A stretch of 64,000 nucleotides of DNA from Paenibacillus sp. TCA20 (lineage in GTDB: Bacteria > Bacillota > Bacilli > Paenibacillales > Paenibacillaceae): NCBI RefSeq assembly GCF_000732325.1, contig NZ_BBIW01000009.1:62001-126000 (forward strand), given 5' to 3'. A program made the translations under genes and the position numbers. A model generated the notes under the pieces. The model searched no databases, had not been told where the DNA came from, and worked only from the letters and a program-made list of their open reading frames with translations. Shown here piece by piece: positions 1 through 8,377 of the stretch (position 1 is the stretch's first letter; each line of letters opens with the position of its first letter).

Positions 1-1
1 C

Positions 2-556
2 ATCGCCTTCGTTATCGGTTATATTGTCATGATGATACTGAAGTGGATCTTTGCCAAGCGCAGTCCGCATACAGTCAACAAGGGCTTCCGTACCATGCAG
101 ATCTTTACAGCTGCACTTCAATCCTTCACACACGGTACGAATGATGCGCAGAAAGCGATGGGGATTATTACATTCGCTCTCGTTGCAGGTAAAGTGCAGG
201 ATACAATGGAGGTTCCACTGTGGGTTAAGATCGCGGCAGCAACAGCGATGGCCGCAGGTACAGCAGTGGGCGGCTGGAAGATTATCAAGACTATGGGTAC
301 TAAAATATTCAAAATTGAGCCGATCAACGGTTTTGCAGCGGATTTCTCGGCAGCATCCGTCATCTTCGGTGCAACGCTGCTGCACCTTCCGGTCAGCACC
401 ACACATGCGATCACCTCGGCGATCCTCGGTGTAGGCTCAGCTAAACGCTTCAAATCCGTGAAATGGTCGCTGGCAGGACGTATTGTGGTAACCTGGTTTA
501 TCACCATTCCGATTTGCGGTTTTCTTGCCGGCCTTATTATGTGGTTATTCTTCTAA
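2..556 (+). CDS. pit: PiT-family inorganic phosphate transporter, C-terminal part
   Basis: Low-affinity phosphate permease of the plasma membrane (PiT/PHO4 family), cut by the left edge of the window: 184 codons are visible and the frame is open from base 2. The visible part has several hydrophobic helices and the family's C-terminal signature, a helix reading PVSTTHAITSAILGVG followed by a basic stretch (AKRFKSVKW) and a final hydrophobic segment. The segment around THGTNDAQKAMG is the second GANDxxK-like phosphate signature. In many Bacillota a PhoU-like DUF47 gene precedes pit, but that would lie outside the window. A strong terminator follows 38 bases after the stop, so this is the end of its operon. 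Confidence 0.93.
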   Translation: MAFVIGYIVMMILKWIFAKRSPHTVNKGFRTMQIFTAALQSFTHGTNDAQKAMGIITFALVAGKVQDTMEVPLWVKIAAATAMAAGTAVGGWKIIKTMGTKIFKIEPINGFAADFSAASVIFGATLLHLPVSTTHAITSAILGVGSAKRFKSVKWSLAGRIVVTWFITIPICGFLAGLIMWLFF

Positions 557-593
557 GCACTTCGTTTTTTATAAATAGATGTACAATAAACAG

Positions 594-646
594 AACCCGG
601 ATCACCGCGAAGCTGTGGATTCATTTCGCGTTGTTGCCGGGTTTTC
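594..646 (+). terminator. Intrinsic terminator after pit
   Basis: AACCCGG pairs with CCGGGTT, and an inner CGCGAA pairs with TTCGCG. A short TTTT follows. It lies 38 bases after the phosphate transporter stop. Confidence 0.75.
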
Positions 647-770
647 CGTTTGCTCCATGTGGAAAATGTTTATAACTCTGTGAATATGGGGACATCTAAG
701 GGTAATAAAAGTCATATAAAAAAGTTATCCACTTGTGGATAGATAAATCAGCTATAATTATACAGTCCGT

Positions 771-829
771 GCTTGCTTCTCTTTCAACGATGTGGGTTTG
801 AACAGAGATGAGGAAGCAGGGCTTTTTTG
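771..829 (+). terminator. Attenuator-like hairpin in the corA leader
   Basis: GCTTGCTTC (771-779) can pair with GAAGCAGGGC (813-822) with one bulge. TTTTTT follows at once. The hairpin lies between the predicted promoter and the gene, so it would act on corA itself. It is too short to be the known M-box magnesium riboswitch. Confidence 0.45.
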
Positions 830-883
830 TTCCGTAATATTTGTGATAGAGAGGGAAAGGCGTGATGCCCCATTATTCGGACG

Positions 884-1837
884 ATGGCAATAACCCATGA
901 TCATAAAGTGATCAAAGAGTTACATCTGCTTGATATTCGTATTGAGGATTATGATTTTGTGTGGACAGATTTCAGTGCTCCGACAGAAGAGGAATCCCGG
1001 CTGCTAAAGGATTATTTTCATTTTCATCCACTCGCTGTTGAAGATTGCCTGCATGTCCTTCAGCGCCCTAAGCTGGATTACTATGGCGATATTCAATTCA
1101 TGGTGCTTCATGCAATCCGTGAGGAGGAGGAGAAGGCGCACGAGGTGGATCTGTTTCTTGGCCCGAACCTGCTGGTATCCTATCATCATGAGCCGCTTGA
1201 CGAACTGAATCAGGCCTGGGAGCGTATCGGGGGAGAGGCAGAGAGGCGCACCATCTGGAGCAGAGCGCCCATTGCGGCCGCCTATACAGTGATGGATAAG
1301 CTGGTCGATGGTTACTTCCCGGTCTTGTTTGCCATTGAGGATGAGCTGGCCGAGCTGGAAGGAAGGAGCGGTAACGCCCCGATGGATGAGCTGGTCAATC
1401 ACGTATTTCTCATTCGAAGCAAGCTGCTTCGTTTGCGCAATACGATCGTGCCCATGCGAGATCTCTTGTATCGAATTGTCAACTCACAGCATATACAGGG
1501 GCAGAGCCGAAGTGATCATAAGCTGTATTTTATTGATATCTACGATCATCTGCTGAAGCTGACAGATATGCTGGACGCTGACCGGGAGATGACGGCAGAT
1601 CTGCGGGACAGCTACATTTCGCTGAACTCGAATCGAATGAACAGCATTATGAAGACGCTGACAGTCATTACGACCTTGTTCATGCCCCTTACACTGATTG
1701 CCGGCATCTATGGGATGAATTTTCATTATATGCCAGAGCTCGGCTATCGATATGGATATACAGCGGTCATCGTGGTGATGCTCCTGCTGGGCAGTGGAAT
1801 GATGATTTGGTTTAAGAAGAGAGGCTGGTTTAAATAA
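884..1837 (+). CDS. corA: CorA-family magnesium/divalent cation channel
   Basis: Pentameric magnesium channel of the plasma membrane (CorA/MIT family). The 317 residues fit: a long soluble, mostly helical N-terminal domain, a long helix, then two transmembrane segments near the C-terminus. The diagnostic YGMN selectivity motif ends the first of these (IAGIYGMNFHYMPE), and a basic KKRGWFK tail follows. The first in-frame ATG is at 884, but the best ribosome binding site (GAGGGAAAGG, 851-860) fits poorly with it. In-frame codons just upstream read ATT ATT CGG ACG ATG, which would give an IIRTMAIT start, so initiation at ATT (872 or 875) or loss of an original ATG is possible. A terminator shared with the convergent yqfQ-like gene follows. 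Confidence 0.93.
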   Translation: MAITHDHKVIKELHLLDIRIEDYDFVWTDFSAPTEEESRLLKDYFHFHPLAVEDCLHVLQRPKLDYYGDIQFMVLHAIREEEEKAHEVDLFLGPNLLVSYHHEPLDELNQAWERIGGEAERRTIWSRAPIAAAYTVMDKLVDGYFPVLFAIEDELAELEGRSGNAPMDELVNHVFLIRSKLLRLRNTIVPMRDLLYRIVNSQHIQGQSRSDHKLYFIDIYDHLLKLTDMLDADREMTADLRDSYISLNSNRMNSIMKTLTVITTLFMPLTLIAGIYGMNFHYMPELGYRYGYTAVIVVMLLLGSGMMIWFKKRGWFK

Positions 1838-1878
1838 GTAAATCTTGCTCCATTCAAAAGTCGCCTTAACCTAAATAG

Positions 1879-1919
1879 AAGCACCCCGCGCTGAAGATCC
1901 AGCTGCGAAGGGTGCTTTA
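1879..1919. terminator. Bidirectional terminator between corA and the yqfQ-like gene
   Basis: AAGCACCC and GGGTGCTTT form a stem with T-rich flanks on both strands. It sits between two convergent stops and can serve both genes. Confidence 0.8.
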
Positions 1920-1947
1920 TGAGGTGTTCTGCATCAGCCGGCTTGAA

Positions 1948-2562
1948 TTATCTCCTTCTCTTTTTGGAGGATGAGGGAGAGTAGGGCTTGGAGGACGAAG
2001 TTTTGCGGCGTTTTTTGCCCGTGGAAGTCGTCTTCCTGCGTTTACGCTTCTTCCTCGGACGGTAGTAAGAATCGTCGTAAGTGGGTGATGTGGACTCTGC
2101 TGCTTTATTTGCTGCTGCAGCAGCTCCAAAGGGGAGTAGCCCTGCAAACAGCTTCATCATCGGGGCCATCTGCTGGACTCCGTTGACAACCTGCTGAACC
2201 TTCCCCATCCCATTAACGATCCCGTCAATGCCGCCAATTCGGTCAAACAGACCTTTCAGATTGCTCAGGTTATTCCCAATTCCGCCTAAATTGCCGAGCA
2301 GACCTCCCGTTGTGGCCGCTGCCTCGGTTTCGGCTGCCTGCTGTGTCACCTGATTCGCAGGATATACAGGAGCCTGCTGCTGAGGCATCGCATAAGGTGC
2401 TTGCGGCTGAGCAGGTACTAATGCATAGGGTTGTGCAGTGGGAGCCGGCGCAGGCGCAGACGGCTGGTTATAGTGTGGAATCCCAGGATAGGGTGAATAC
2501 TGATTAGGGTCCGTGAATGCCCGAGCTTGCCGGCTGCGTCTTCTGTAGTGTTGTTGAGACAT
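1948..2562 (-). CDS. YqfQ/VrrA-like low-complexity protein
   Basis: A 204-residue protein of unknown function that resembles the YqfQ/VrrA group of Bacillota. The first half is rich in Pro, Gln, Ala and Tyr (roughly residues 15-95). A Gly/Leu-rich amphipathic part follows (GGLLGNLGGIGNNLSNLKG, then about 60 residues with MAPMMKLFAGLLPFG). The end is very basic and Ser-rich (many RKKRKRR and KKRRK blocks). The chosen ATG at 2562 has AAAGGA upstream and gives MSQQHYRR. An open frame continues upstream to 2814, but that part looks non-coding. The order of the domains (sticky N-terminus, hydrophobic core, basic tail) would suit a spore or envelope protein, which is inference. Confidence 0.7.
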   Translation of the reverse strand: MSQQHYRRRSRQARAFTDPNQYSPYPGIPHYNQPSAPAPAPTAQPYALVPAQPQAPYAMPQQQAPVYPANQVTQQAAETEAAATTGGLLGNLGGIGNNLSNLKGLFDRIGGIDGIVNGMGKVQQVVNGVQQMAPMMKLFAGLLPFGAAAAANKAAESTSPTYDDSYYRPRKKRKRRKTTSTGKKRRKTSSSKPYSPSSSKKRRR

Positions 2563-3038
2563 CGGTAGATCACATTCCTTTGCGCATGGTTTAGTATAGT
2601 GTATGTTGATGAGGTGCTCTGCGTTTAAGAAAATGCGAGATTTTACGGGATATTGGCGGATTTGGGCTCCGGCCCAAGCGGTTGTACCACATAAGAAAAG
2701 AGAAAACCTACGGATAAAAAAGTACGGATATTTACCGATAAATAGAGTAGAGTCAACAGGATTCGATCCACAGGGGAACGAATTAACATGAAGTCGGGGT
2801 ATCGATATGTCCATGACTTCTCATATAACAGGAGCAAAAGGTATCACAATTCATTGCAAACCTGTGCATTATGGTATAATGTAGTTTGGCGTCGGTGTGC
2901 TGATCTTACCAGCTGTGTATAACGATGAAGGCTCGGGATGATTTTATTCTGCATCGCGTGAAAACGGTAATGCTTGAAATACCAATAACGTGTAGTTACA
3001 ATGAAATAGTATTCATAGTAACCTTAGGGGATGATAAC
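2563..3038. promoter_or_regulatory. Intergenic region with yerC promoter
   Basis: This is a 476-base gap between divergent genes. A good sigma-A-type promoter for yerC lies at 2854-2880: TTGCAA, 15 bases, then TATAAT with an extended TG at 2872-2873. Further upstream (about 2709-2747) a short series of CGGATA/CCGATA words recurs three times in 35 bases. No protein-coding signal is convincing here. Confidence 0.55.
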
Positions 3039-3329
3039 ATGCAGCTGAAGAAGCTAAATGATAAAAGTATAGATCAATTATTTGAAGCCATTTTGACACT
3101 TAAGGACATCGAGGAGTGCTATGTATTCTTTGACGACCTGTGCACGGTGAACGAGATTCAGTCCTTGTCTCAGCGTCTGGAAGTGGCCCGTATGCTGGGT
3201 AAAGGCAATACGTACAATCAGATTGAGTCGGAGACGGGGGCAAGTACGGCCACCATTTCTCGTGTTAAGCGCTGCTTAAATTACGGAAATGACGGCTATA
3301 AGATGGCGCTGGAGCGCCTGGGACGCTAA
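3039..3329 (+). CDS. yerC: YerC/TrpR-like DNA-binding regulator
   Basis: A 96-residue DNA-binding protein of the TrpR-superfamily YerC/YecD group. The tryptophan-repressor-like helix-turn-helix spans about residues 45-85 (SQRLEVARMLGKGNTYNQIE, then the recognition helix TGASTATISRVKR). The start at 3039 is set by AGGGG eight bases upstream. The longer open frame back to 2925 has no such site. The gene is transcribed from the promoter at 2854-2880 and its stop codon is followed at once by the ATG of cbiX, so the two are translationally coupled. Its target and any ligand are unknown. Confidence 0.88.
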   Translation: MQLKKLNDKSIDQLFEAILTLKDIEECYVFFDDLCTVNEIQSLSQRLEVARMLGKGNTYNQIESETGASTATISRVKRCLNYGNDGYKMALERLGR

Positions 3330-4106
3330 ATGATGATGAAGCCGGGAGTTCTGATCATCAGCCATGGATCCAAGGATTCGGGCTGGACTGAGCTTGTGGA
3401 TCATGCCGTCATGCAGCTGTCACTGCCTGAAGGAGTGCCTGTTTACGCTTCTTTTCTGGAGAATGTAGAGGGAAGGCTTATTCAGGATGGAATTGATGAA
3501 CTTGAACAGAAGGGTGTAACAGATATACTCGCTGTTCCTTTGTTTATTTCAGCGGGAAGTACGCATGTAGATGAGATTGAATATGCCCTTGGAGCCAAGC
3601 CTGTTCCAGAGAAGGAAACGGATCTTGAGCCTTTTCGGGTGAAGTCACGTGTCCATTATGGACATCCGCTGCATGATGATCCGCTGCTAGCTACGATGAT
3701 CTGGGACAAGCTGAAGCCCTATTCGCAGGAGCCTTCTGAGGAAGTTATTCTGCTGATTGGACACGGCAGCCGTCACGACGAATTTCGGCAGCGATGGGAG
3801 CAGGGCTTCTCTACGCTCGCTCGTCTGGTTAAGGACATCAGTGGAGTTTCTCAAGCGGATTACGCACTATTGAATCCAGATCATATCAAGGATACGGCTG
3901 CTGGCTACATAGAACAAGGGTACCGGGTTCTAGTGATGCCGCTGTTTTTGAGTGCAGGGTATTTTACGAATGTAGAGATACCGAAGCGGCTGGATGGAAT
4001 TCATGTCGAGTACAGTGGGGATCGTACGCTCTTACCGCATCCTTTGCTGCATCAGTGGATTGAGGAGCAAGTGGACGATATGCTGAGAGCCTTGGCGGAC
4101 GCATAG
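3330..4106 (+). CDS. cbiX: Sirohydrochlorin chelatase (CbiX/SirB family)
   Basis: Inserts a divalent metal (cobalt or iron) into sirohydrochlorin, in the cobalamin or siroheme pathway. The 258 residues contain two CbiX half-domains in tandem, the long form typical of Bacillota. The first begins VLIISHGSKDSGW and the second VILLIGHGSRHDEF. The His of each HGS motif is the expected metal or catalytic residue. The ATG directly follows the yerC stop, with a weak GGGAC-type site inside yerC, so expression depends on coupling. No other tetrapyrrole gene is nearby, so the metal used cannot be read from context. Confidence 0.88.
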   Translation: MMMKPGVLIISHGSKDSGWTELVDHAVMQLSLPEGVPVYASFLENVEGRLIQDGIDELEQKGVTDILAVPLFISAGSTHVDEIEYALGAKPVPEKETDLEPFRVKSRVHYGHPLHDDPLLATMIWDKLKPYSQEPSEEVILLIGHGSRHDEFRQRWEQGFSTLARLVKDISGVSQADYALLNPDHIKDTAAGYIEQGYRVLVMPLFLSAGYFTNVEIPKRLDGIHVEYSGDRTLLPHPLLHQWIEEQVDDMLRALADA

Positions 4107-4518
4107 CAGGACATAATTCTATCGTGATTGTTATTTATATTCGGTTATTATTGGAAATGCATATGGAATACAATAGAATAAGGAATAGAGGCCTGGCCGT
4201 TTGTCCTAAAAACAGTGGTATGATGCGAACTGAAATAAAGACGACGGCCGGTTTTTTGTTGTATAATAAACTATTGGATGTAAGAAACAGGTTGAGTTAG
4301 ACATTAAGCGGCCGTGTTTTTGGGAATAGTAAGAAGATGAATTCATTTCATAATCGCTGTCGCTATGATACTATTTCTATCGTTTGCTCGGATTCATTTT
4401 ATAACGCGGTATTCAGGGTATTACGAACTGGAGTGAAATTATAAGATAAGTGCCCAAGGCTGGTTGTATGGGATCATTGGGATATTTGCTAAAAGTGGGT
4501 GGCGTAAGGATCATGACT
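4107..4518 (+). other. Intergenic region with alternative hairpins upstream of dgkB
   Basis: This is a 412-base gap. It holds a terminator-like hairpin at 4193-4258 and a possible TACAAT box near 4171. A further CGGCCGT at 4309-4315 could compete for pairing with ACGGCCG at 4244-4250. After that the region is AT-rich with no clear promoter up to dgkB. I see no convincing small coding gene. Confidence 0.4.
4193..4258 (+). terminator. Long-loop terminator downstream of cbiX
   Basis: CTGGCCGT (4193-4200) and ACGGCCGG (4244-4251) form an eight-pair stem with one wobble. TTTTTT follows directly. The loop is about 43 bases, long for a simple terminator, so it may end a small RNA or a leader. Confidence 0.5.
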
Positions 4519-5400
4519 ATGAAAAAGGCGAGATTAATCTATAATCCGACGTCAGGTCGGGAAGAGGCGAAGCGAAGACTCGCGTCAATATTGCAGCGTT
4601 TGGATGAGGGCGGAATTGAAGCATCCTGTCACGCAACGACGGGCGAAGGGGATGCGACTAGGGAAGCATCGGAAGCGATTGATCGCGGATACGATATGAT
4701 CATTGCTGCAGGTGGAGACGGAACGCTGTATGAAGTCATTAATGGGATGGCAGGTAAAGAAAATCGGCCGCCGCTGGGCATTTTTCCGCTGGGGACGACC
4801 AATGATTTTGCAAGAGCGCTCGGAATCCCAAGGCATTGGGAGGATTACTGCGATATGGTGATCCGCCAGGAGACACGTCCTGTCGATCTGGGTCTTGTGA
4901 ATAATCGTTATTTTATCAACATTGCCGGTGGTGGAACGCTGACAGAGCTGACCTATGAAGTACCAAGCCGTCTGAAGACCATGATTGGTCAGCTAGCTTA
5001 TTACATGAAGGGCATGGAGAAGATGATTAATCTTACCCCGCAGGAGCTCTACATCAAGGCCAGGGGGCAGGAGGACATTCATGATGAATTCATGCTGTTC
5101 CTGATCGCCAATACGAACTCGGTCGGTGGATTCGAGAAGCTGGCACCGGGTGCGACGATTGATGACGGATTATTCGATGTCATTGCACTGAAGAAATGTA
5201 ATCTGGCGGAGATGATTCGCCTTGTAACGATGGCGCTCCGCGGAGAGCATCTGGGTGACAAGAAGGTCATTCACTTCCAAACAGACTATATGGAGGTTAC
5301 CTCACCGGGTGAAGTGCTGCTTAATCTGGACGGAGAGCTGGGCGGGTCCCTTCCGGCAAGCTTCAGAAATATGCCCCATCATATCCAAATCTACAGATAG
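4519..5400 (+). CDS. dgkB: Diacylglycerol kinase (DgkB type)
   Basis: Phosphorylates diacylglycerol to phosphatidic acid, recycling the lipid left by lipoteichoic acid synthesis. The 293 residues show the lipid-kinase fold: YNPTSGREEA near the N-terminus, the nucleotide-binding GGDGTLYEVINGM, the PLGTTNDFAR motif, and IDDGLFDVIALK with a C-terminal LNLDGE. The start at 4519 is preferred because GTAAGGA ends eight bases before it. The ATG at 4513 is only two bases from that site and the upstream GTG at 4450 has none. The gene stands before rlmCD, as in Bacillus, which supports the DgkB rather than a generic YegS assignment. Confidence 0.92.
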   Translation: MKKARLIYNPTSGREEAKRRLASILQRLDEGGIEASCHATTGEGDATREASEAIDRGYDMIIAAGGDGTLYEVINGMAGKENRPPLGIFPLGTTNDFARALGIPRHWEDYCDMVIRQETRPVDLGLVNNRYFINIAGGGTLTELTYEVPSRLKTMIGQLAYYMKGMEKMINLTPQELYIKARGQEDIHDEFMLFLIANTNSVGGFEKLAPGATIDDGLFDVIALKKCNLAEMIRLVTMALRGEHLGDKKVIHFQTDYMEVTSPGEVLLNLDGELGGSLPASFRNMPHHIQIYR

Positions 5401-5529
5401 ACTGAGGCAGGTACTTCGAGTAATGTGAAATCTGATTCAGTATACAGCTGAATTGTTAATGGAGTAATAACTGGAATTCAATTACATTTTAAATCGAGAA
5501 AATCAACAAATGAGAGGAATTACACAAAG

Positions 5530-7197
5530 ATGAACAACAACCGCAGCGGTCGTGGAAAAAACCGCCGGAGTAGTGAAGTAAAGGCTGGAGCAGAGAGTGC
5601 AGGAGCAGGTAAGGCTAATGGAGGACGTCTTCAAGGGAAGGATCGTCGTGCCGGGAAGACAGGTAACAAGCAGACTGGAGTAAGGTCAAGAACAGGGATG
5701 CGGCCACAAGGCGAGGCATCTTTTTCTGCTGTGCACGGACTGCCCGTTGCGAAGAACGACGAGACGGTCATTGATATCATCGGGATGAATCATGACGGTG
5801 AGGGTGTCGGCCGTGCGGATGGCTATACATTGTTTGTTGCAGGTGCACTCCCGGGCGAGAAGGTCCGTGTGAAGGTACTGAAGACGAAGAAGCAGTATGG
5901 CTATGCGAAGCTGCTGGAGATTATTACAGAGAGTAAGGACCGCGTCGCTGCGCCATGCCCGATCTATGATCAATGCGGCGGCTGTCAACTGCAGCATATG
6001 AGCTACGAAGGACAGCTGGCATGGAAGCGCCAGATCGTCGTGGATAACTTGACGCGGATCGGCAAGCTGAATGTGATCGATGGACAACCCGATTATCCAC
6101 AAGTGGATAACTCCGCTACAGATATGGAAGATACTCACAGTGCTGGGGACAAGCCTGTGTATGAAGGTATTCGAGTGCTTGAGACATTAGGGATGCAGGA
6201 GCCATGGCGTTACCGGAACAAGGCACAGGTGCCGATGGGTGAGATCGACGGCGGTCTGATCGGCGGCTTCTATGCCAAGGGCAGTCACCGCATCGTGGAC
6301 ATGGAGCGCTGCATGATTCAGCATGAGCACAATGACGAGGTCGTGGAGCAGGTTAAGCAGATCGGCCGTAGTGTCGGAATTCGAGCATATAATGAAGAAA
6401 CAGGCAAAGGACTGCTTCGTCATGTGGTCGTGAAGAAGGCGTTCCGCACCGGCGAGATCATGCTTGTGCTCGTCACGAATGGAGACAGCATTCCACATGT
6501 AGAAGCATGGATACATGGCATTCGGGAGCAGATCCCACAGGTGACCAGCATCTGTCAGAACGTGAATACGAAAAAAACCAACGTTATCTTCGGAGACGTT
6601 ACCCGAGTGTTATGGGGCAGTGAGGTCATTTATGATTATATCGGAGACATCAAGTTTGCCATCTCTGCGCGTTCCTTCTATCAAGTCAATCCGGTACAGA
6701 CTGAGGTGCTGTATGGCAAGACGGTAGAGTATGCCGGGTTGACGGGGAAAGAGACCGTCATTGACGCTTACTGCGGAATCGGGACGATCTCATTGTTCCT
6801 CGCTCAGCACGCCGAGCATGTCTACGGCGTAGAGATCGTGAAGGAAGCGATTGAGGATGCGAAGAAGAATGCGGATCTGAACGAGATCACGAACGCCACC
6901 TTCGAGACCGGCCCATCCGAGGATGTCATTCCGAAGTGGAAGGAGCAGGGCATTACCCCTGACGTAATCGTCGTCGATCCCCCGCGCAAGGGCTGCGACC
7001 CAAGACTCTTGGATACGATTCTGGAGATGCGTCCGGAGCGTGTGGTTTATGTGTCCTGTAATCCATCCACTCTGGCTCGCGATCTGCGCGTCCTGGAGGA
7101 CGGCGGGTTCAAGACGATGGAGGTCACGCCGGTGGACATGTTCCCGCATACGGTGCATGTGGAGAGTGTAGCGGTGTTAGTTGGAAGGGATCATTAA
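5530..7197 (+). CDS. rlmCD: 23S rRNA (uracil-5-)-methyltransferase RlmCD (TrmA/RumA family)
   Basis: S-adenosylmethionine-dependent methyltransferase forming 5-methyluridine in 23S rRNA. The 555 residues begin with a roughly 70-residue basic Gly/Arg/Lys tail, then a TRAM domain (about 78-135). The iron-sulfur cysteines are visible as C143, C149 and C152 ([10 protein letters not shown]), with C261 as fourth. The SAM site is [12 protein letters not shown], followed by DPPRKGCD. The catalytic cysteine is C510 in [12 protein letters not shown]. An unusual acidic insert of about 25 residues lies near 195-220. The start has AGGAAT upstream. In B. subtilis one enzyme (YefA/RlmCD) modifies both U747 and U1939. 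Whether this one does is inferred. Confidence 0.93.
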   Translation: MNNNRSGRGKNRRSSEVKAGAESAGAGKANGGRLQGKDRRAGKTGNKQTGVRSRTGMRPQGEASFSAVHGLPVAKNDETVIDIIGMNHDGEGVGRADGYTLFVAGALPGEKVRVKVLKTKKQYGYAKLLEIITESKDRVAAPCPIYDQCGGCQLQHMSYEGQLAWKRQIVVDNLTRIGKLNVIDGQPDYPQVDNSATDMEDTHSAGDKPVYEGIRVLETLGMQEPWRYRNKAQVPMGEIDGGLIGGFYAKGSHRIVDMERCMIQHEHNDEVVEQVKQIGRSVGIRAYNEETGKGLLRHVVVKKAFRTGEIMLVLVTNGDSIPHVEAWIHGIREQIPQVTSICQNVNTKKTNVIFGDVTRVLWGSEVIYDYIGDIKFAISARSFYQVNPVQTEVLYGKTVEYAGLTGKETVIDAYCGIGTISLFLAQHAEHVYGVEIVKEAIEDAKKNADLNEITNATFETGPSEDVIPKWKEQGITPDVIVVDPPRKGCDPRLLDTILEMRPERVVYVSCNPSTLARDLRVLEDGGFKTMEVTPVDMFPHTVHVESVAVLVGRDH

Positions 7198-7220
7198 TTC
7201 AGTAAGTATTGACGGTATAA

Positions 7221-7248
7221 AAAAAGAGGGCTGTGGCCCTCTTTTTTA
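7221..7248 (+). terminator. Terminator after rlmCD
   Basis: AGAGGGC and GCCCTCT with a two-base loop, flanked by A-run and T-run, so it may work on both strands between convergent genes. Confidence 0.85.
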
Positions 7249-7327
7249 TTTCCTATATGAGCCTGACCCGTTAACGAGCCTAATTCCTCTACTACAATAA
7301 GCCTGCGAAGTTATCAACTTCTACAAT

Positions 7328-8269
7328 CTACAACTTGTTGTTATAGTGATTTAAAAGATTCTCGATTCGATCTTGGATCATTTGTTTCAATGAAACAGGC
7401 TGTATGGATCTTACATAAGGTCCAAATCTCATAAAATAGTCGGCTATAAAAGCTTCTTCTCCTGGATGATAGAAACCCCGTATAACTGTGTTATTGCCAC
7501 TCTCTAATCTCATCGAAGGATAATGTTCTTTATAAAAAATATCTCGAGCTTCTTCTGAAATCTCGACTTTAAATTCAATACTGTTCTCAGCACGGTAAAT
7601 TTCTAATGAGCGACTGACGAGTTCTTCTATGGAAAAGGGAGATTCAGCGTCCTCTTCTTCAATAAAAGTTATTCTGTCGCACCTGAATACTCTATGTTTA
7701 TTCGTATTTAACTCTATTCCAGCAGCATACCATTGACCAAACTTGGCGGAAATTTTGAAAAACTGAACATGGTAACTTTTTTCCTGGTTGTTTTTTGTGT
7801 ACTGAATACGGCAGCTGTTCTCGTGAAGTATGCTTTTTAGTATTTTGTCTAAGAAACGACTCGCATGATGGTGCTTGTACATTTCAAATTGCAGGATTTT
7901 TTTCATTCTGTGAATTTGTTTATTTTGTTCGTTAGAAAGACAGTTTTCAAACTTCTCGTTTAGTTGATTGACACTTAAATGAAAGGGCGTTGATTCATAG
8001 GCTTCTAACGTCAGCATGGCAAAATACAGAGCATACACTTCATCCATCGTAAAAATAATAGGCGATAATAATCTGTTTTTTAAGATGCCATATCGTCCAT
8101 GTCTGCCTTGCTCTGAATAAATGGGCATACCCAATTGCTCTAAGGAGCTAATGTCGCGCAATGCCGTACTTTTGGAGATATCGTATTGTTCCATTAAGTC
8201 ACTTAGATTGAAGAACTCTCGGCCATTCAAGTATCTAATCATGTCATTTAATCTTTCTGATTTATTCAC
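7328..8269 (-). CDS. HTH/WYL-domain transcriptional regulator
   Basis: A 313-residue transcription factor of the DeoR-like HTH plus WYL type (YafY group). A winged helix-turn-helix fills residues 1-60 (NLSDLMEQYDISKSTALRDI is the recognition region). The WYL domain is near 140-215, where the hallmark reads WYAAGIELNTNKHRVFRCDR with the Trp-Tyr kept and Ala for Leu. A C-terminal WCX-type extension follows. WYL domains bind small ligands or nucleic acids. The gene is divergent from a VOC-fold gene, with an extended inverted repeat starting 13 bases before its ATG, so it probably controls itself and the VOC gene. Base composition is AT-richer than in rlmCD next door. Confidence 0.88.
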   Translation of the reverse strand: MNKSERLNDMIRYLNGREFFNLSDLMEQYDISKSTALRDISSLEQLGMPIYSEQGRHGRYGILKNRLLSPIIFTMDEVYALYFAMLTLEAYESTPFHLSVNQLNEKFENCLSNEQNKQIHRMKKILQFEMYKHHHASRFLDKILKSILHENSCRIQYTKNNQEKSYHVQFFKISAKFGQWYAAGIELNTNKHRVFRCDRITFIEEEDAESPFSIEELVSRSLEIYRAENSIEFKVEISEEARDIFYKEHYPSMRLESGNNTVIRGFYHPGEEAFIADYFMRFGPYVRSIQPVSLKQMIQDRIENLLNHYNNKL

Positions 8270-8281
8270 CGTAAATCTCCT

Positions 8282-8312
8282 TATAAAGGTGTCAATAGTT
8301 GATACCTTTATA
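8282..8312. promoter_or_regulatory. Operator-like inverted repeat between WYL regulator and VOC gene
   Basis: Arms TATAAAGGTGTCAA (8282-8295) and TTGATACCTTTATA (8299-8312) are 14 bases long and separated by TAG, with one mismatch. A related half site, AAGGTATACATCAA, lies at 8328-8341. This is the obvious binding site for the WYL regulator. Confidence 0.75.
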
Positions 8313-8377
8313 TTTTATAATAAGCTCAAGGTATACATCAAATGGCCTTACAATATGATCCAAAAGGAGACGGTACC

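Larger units (their letters stand above)
557..883 (+). promoter_or_regulatory. corA leader region: promoter, palindrome and attenuator-like hairpin
   Basis: This 327-base gap holds the pit terminator (594-646). An 18-base near-palindrome follows at 725-742 (TTATCCACT then TGTGGATAG). A TATAAT at 753-758 has only a weak -35 match that would overlap the palindrome. A second hairpin with a T-run lies at 771-829. A transcript starting near 765 would have a leader of about 120 bases before corA. The palindrome resembles two back-to-back DnaA boxes, each one mismatch from TTATCCACA, but its position on the promoter suggests an operator. Confidence 0.5.

Noticed and set aside
725..742. Pair of DnaA-box-like words as a sign of a replication origin
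   Set aside because: Only one pair, each with a mismatch, no AT-rich unwinding element and no dnaA, dnaN or rep gene in reach. An operator is more likely.
2643..2837. Minus-strand frame of 64 codons in the yqfQ/yerC gap
   Set aside because: No ribosome binding site, and composition like non-coding AT-rich DNA.
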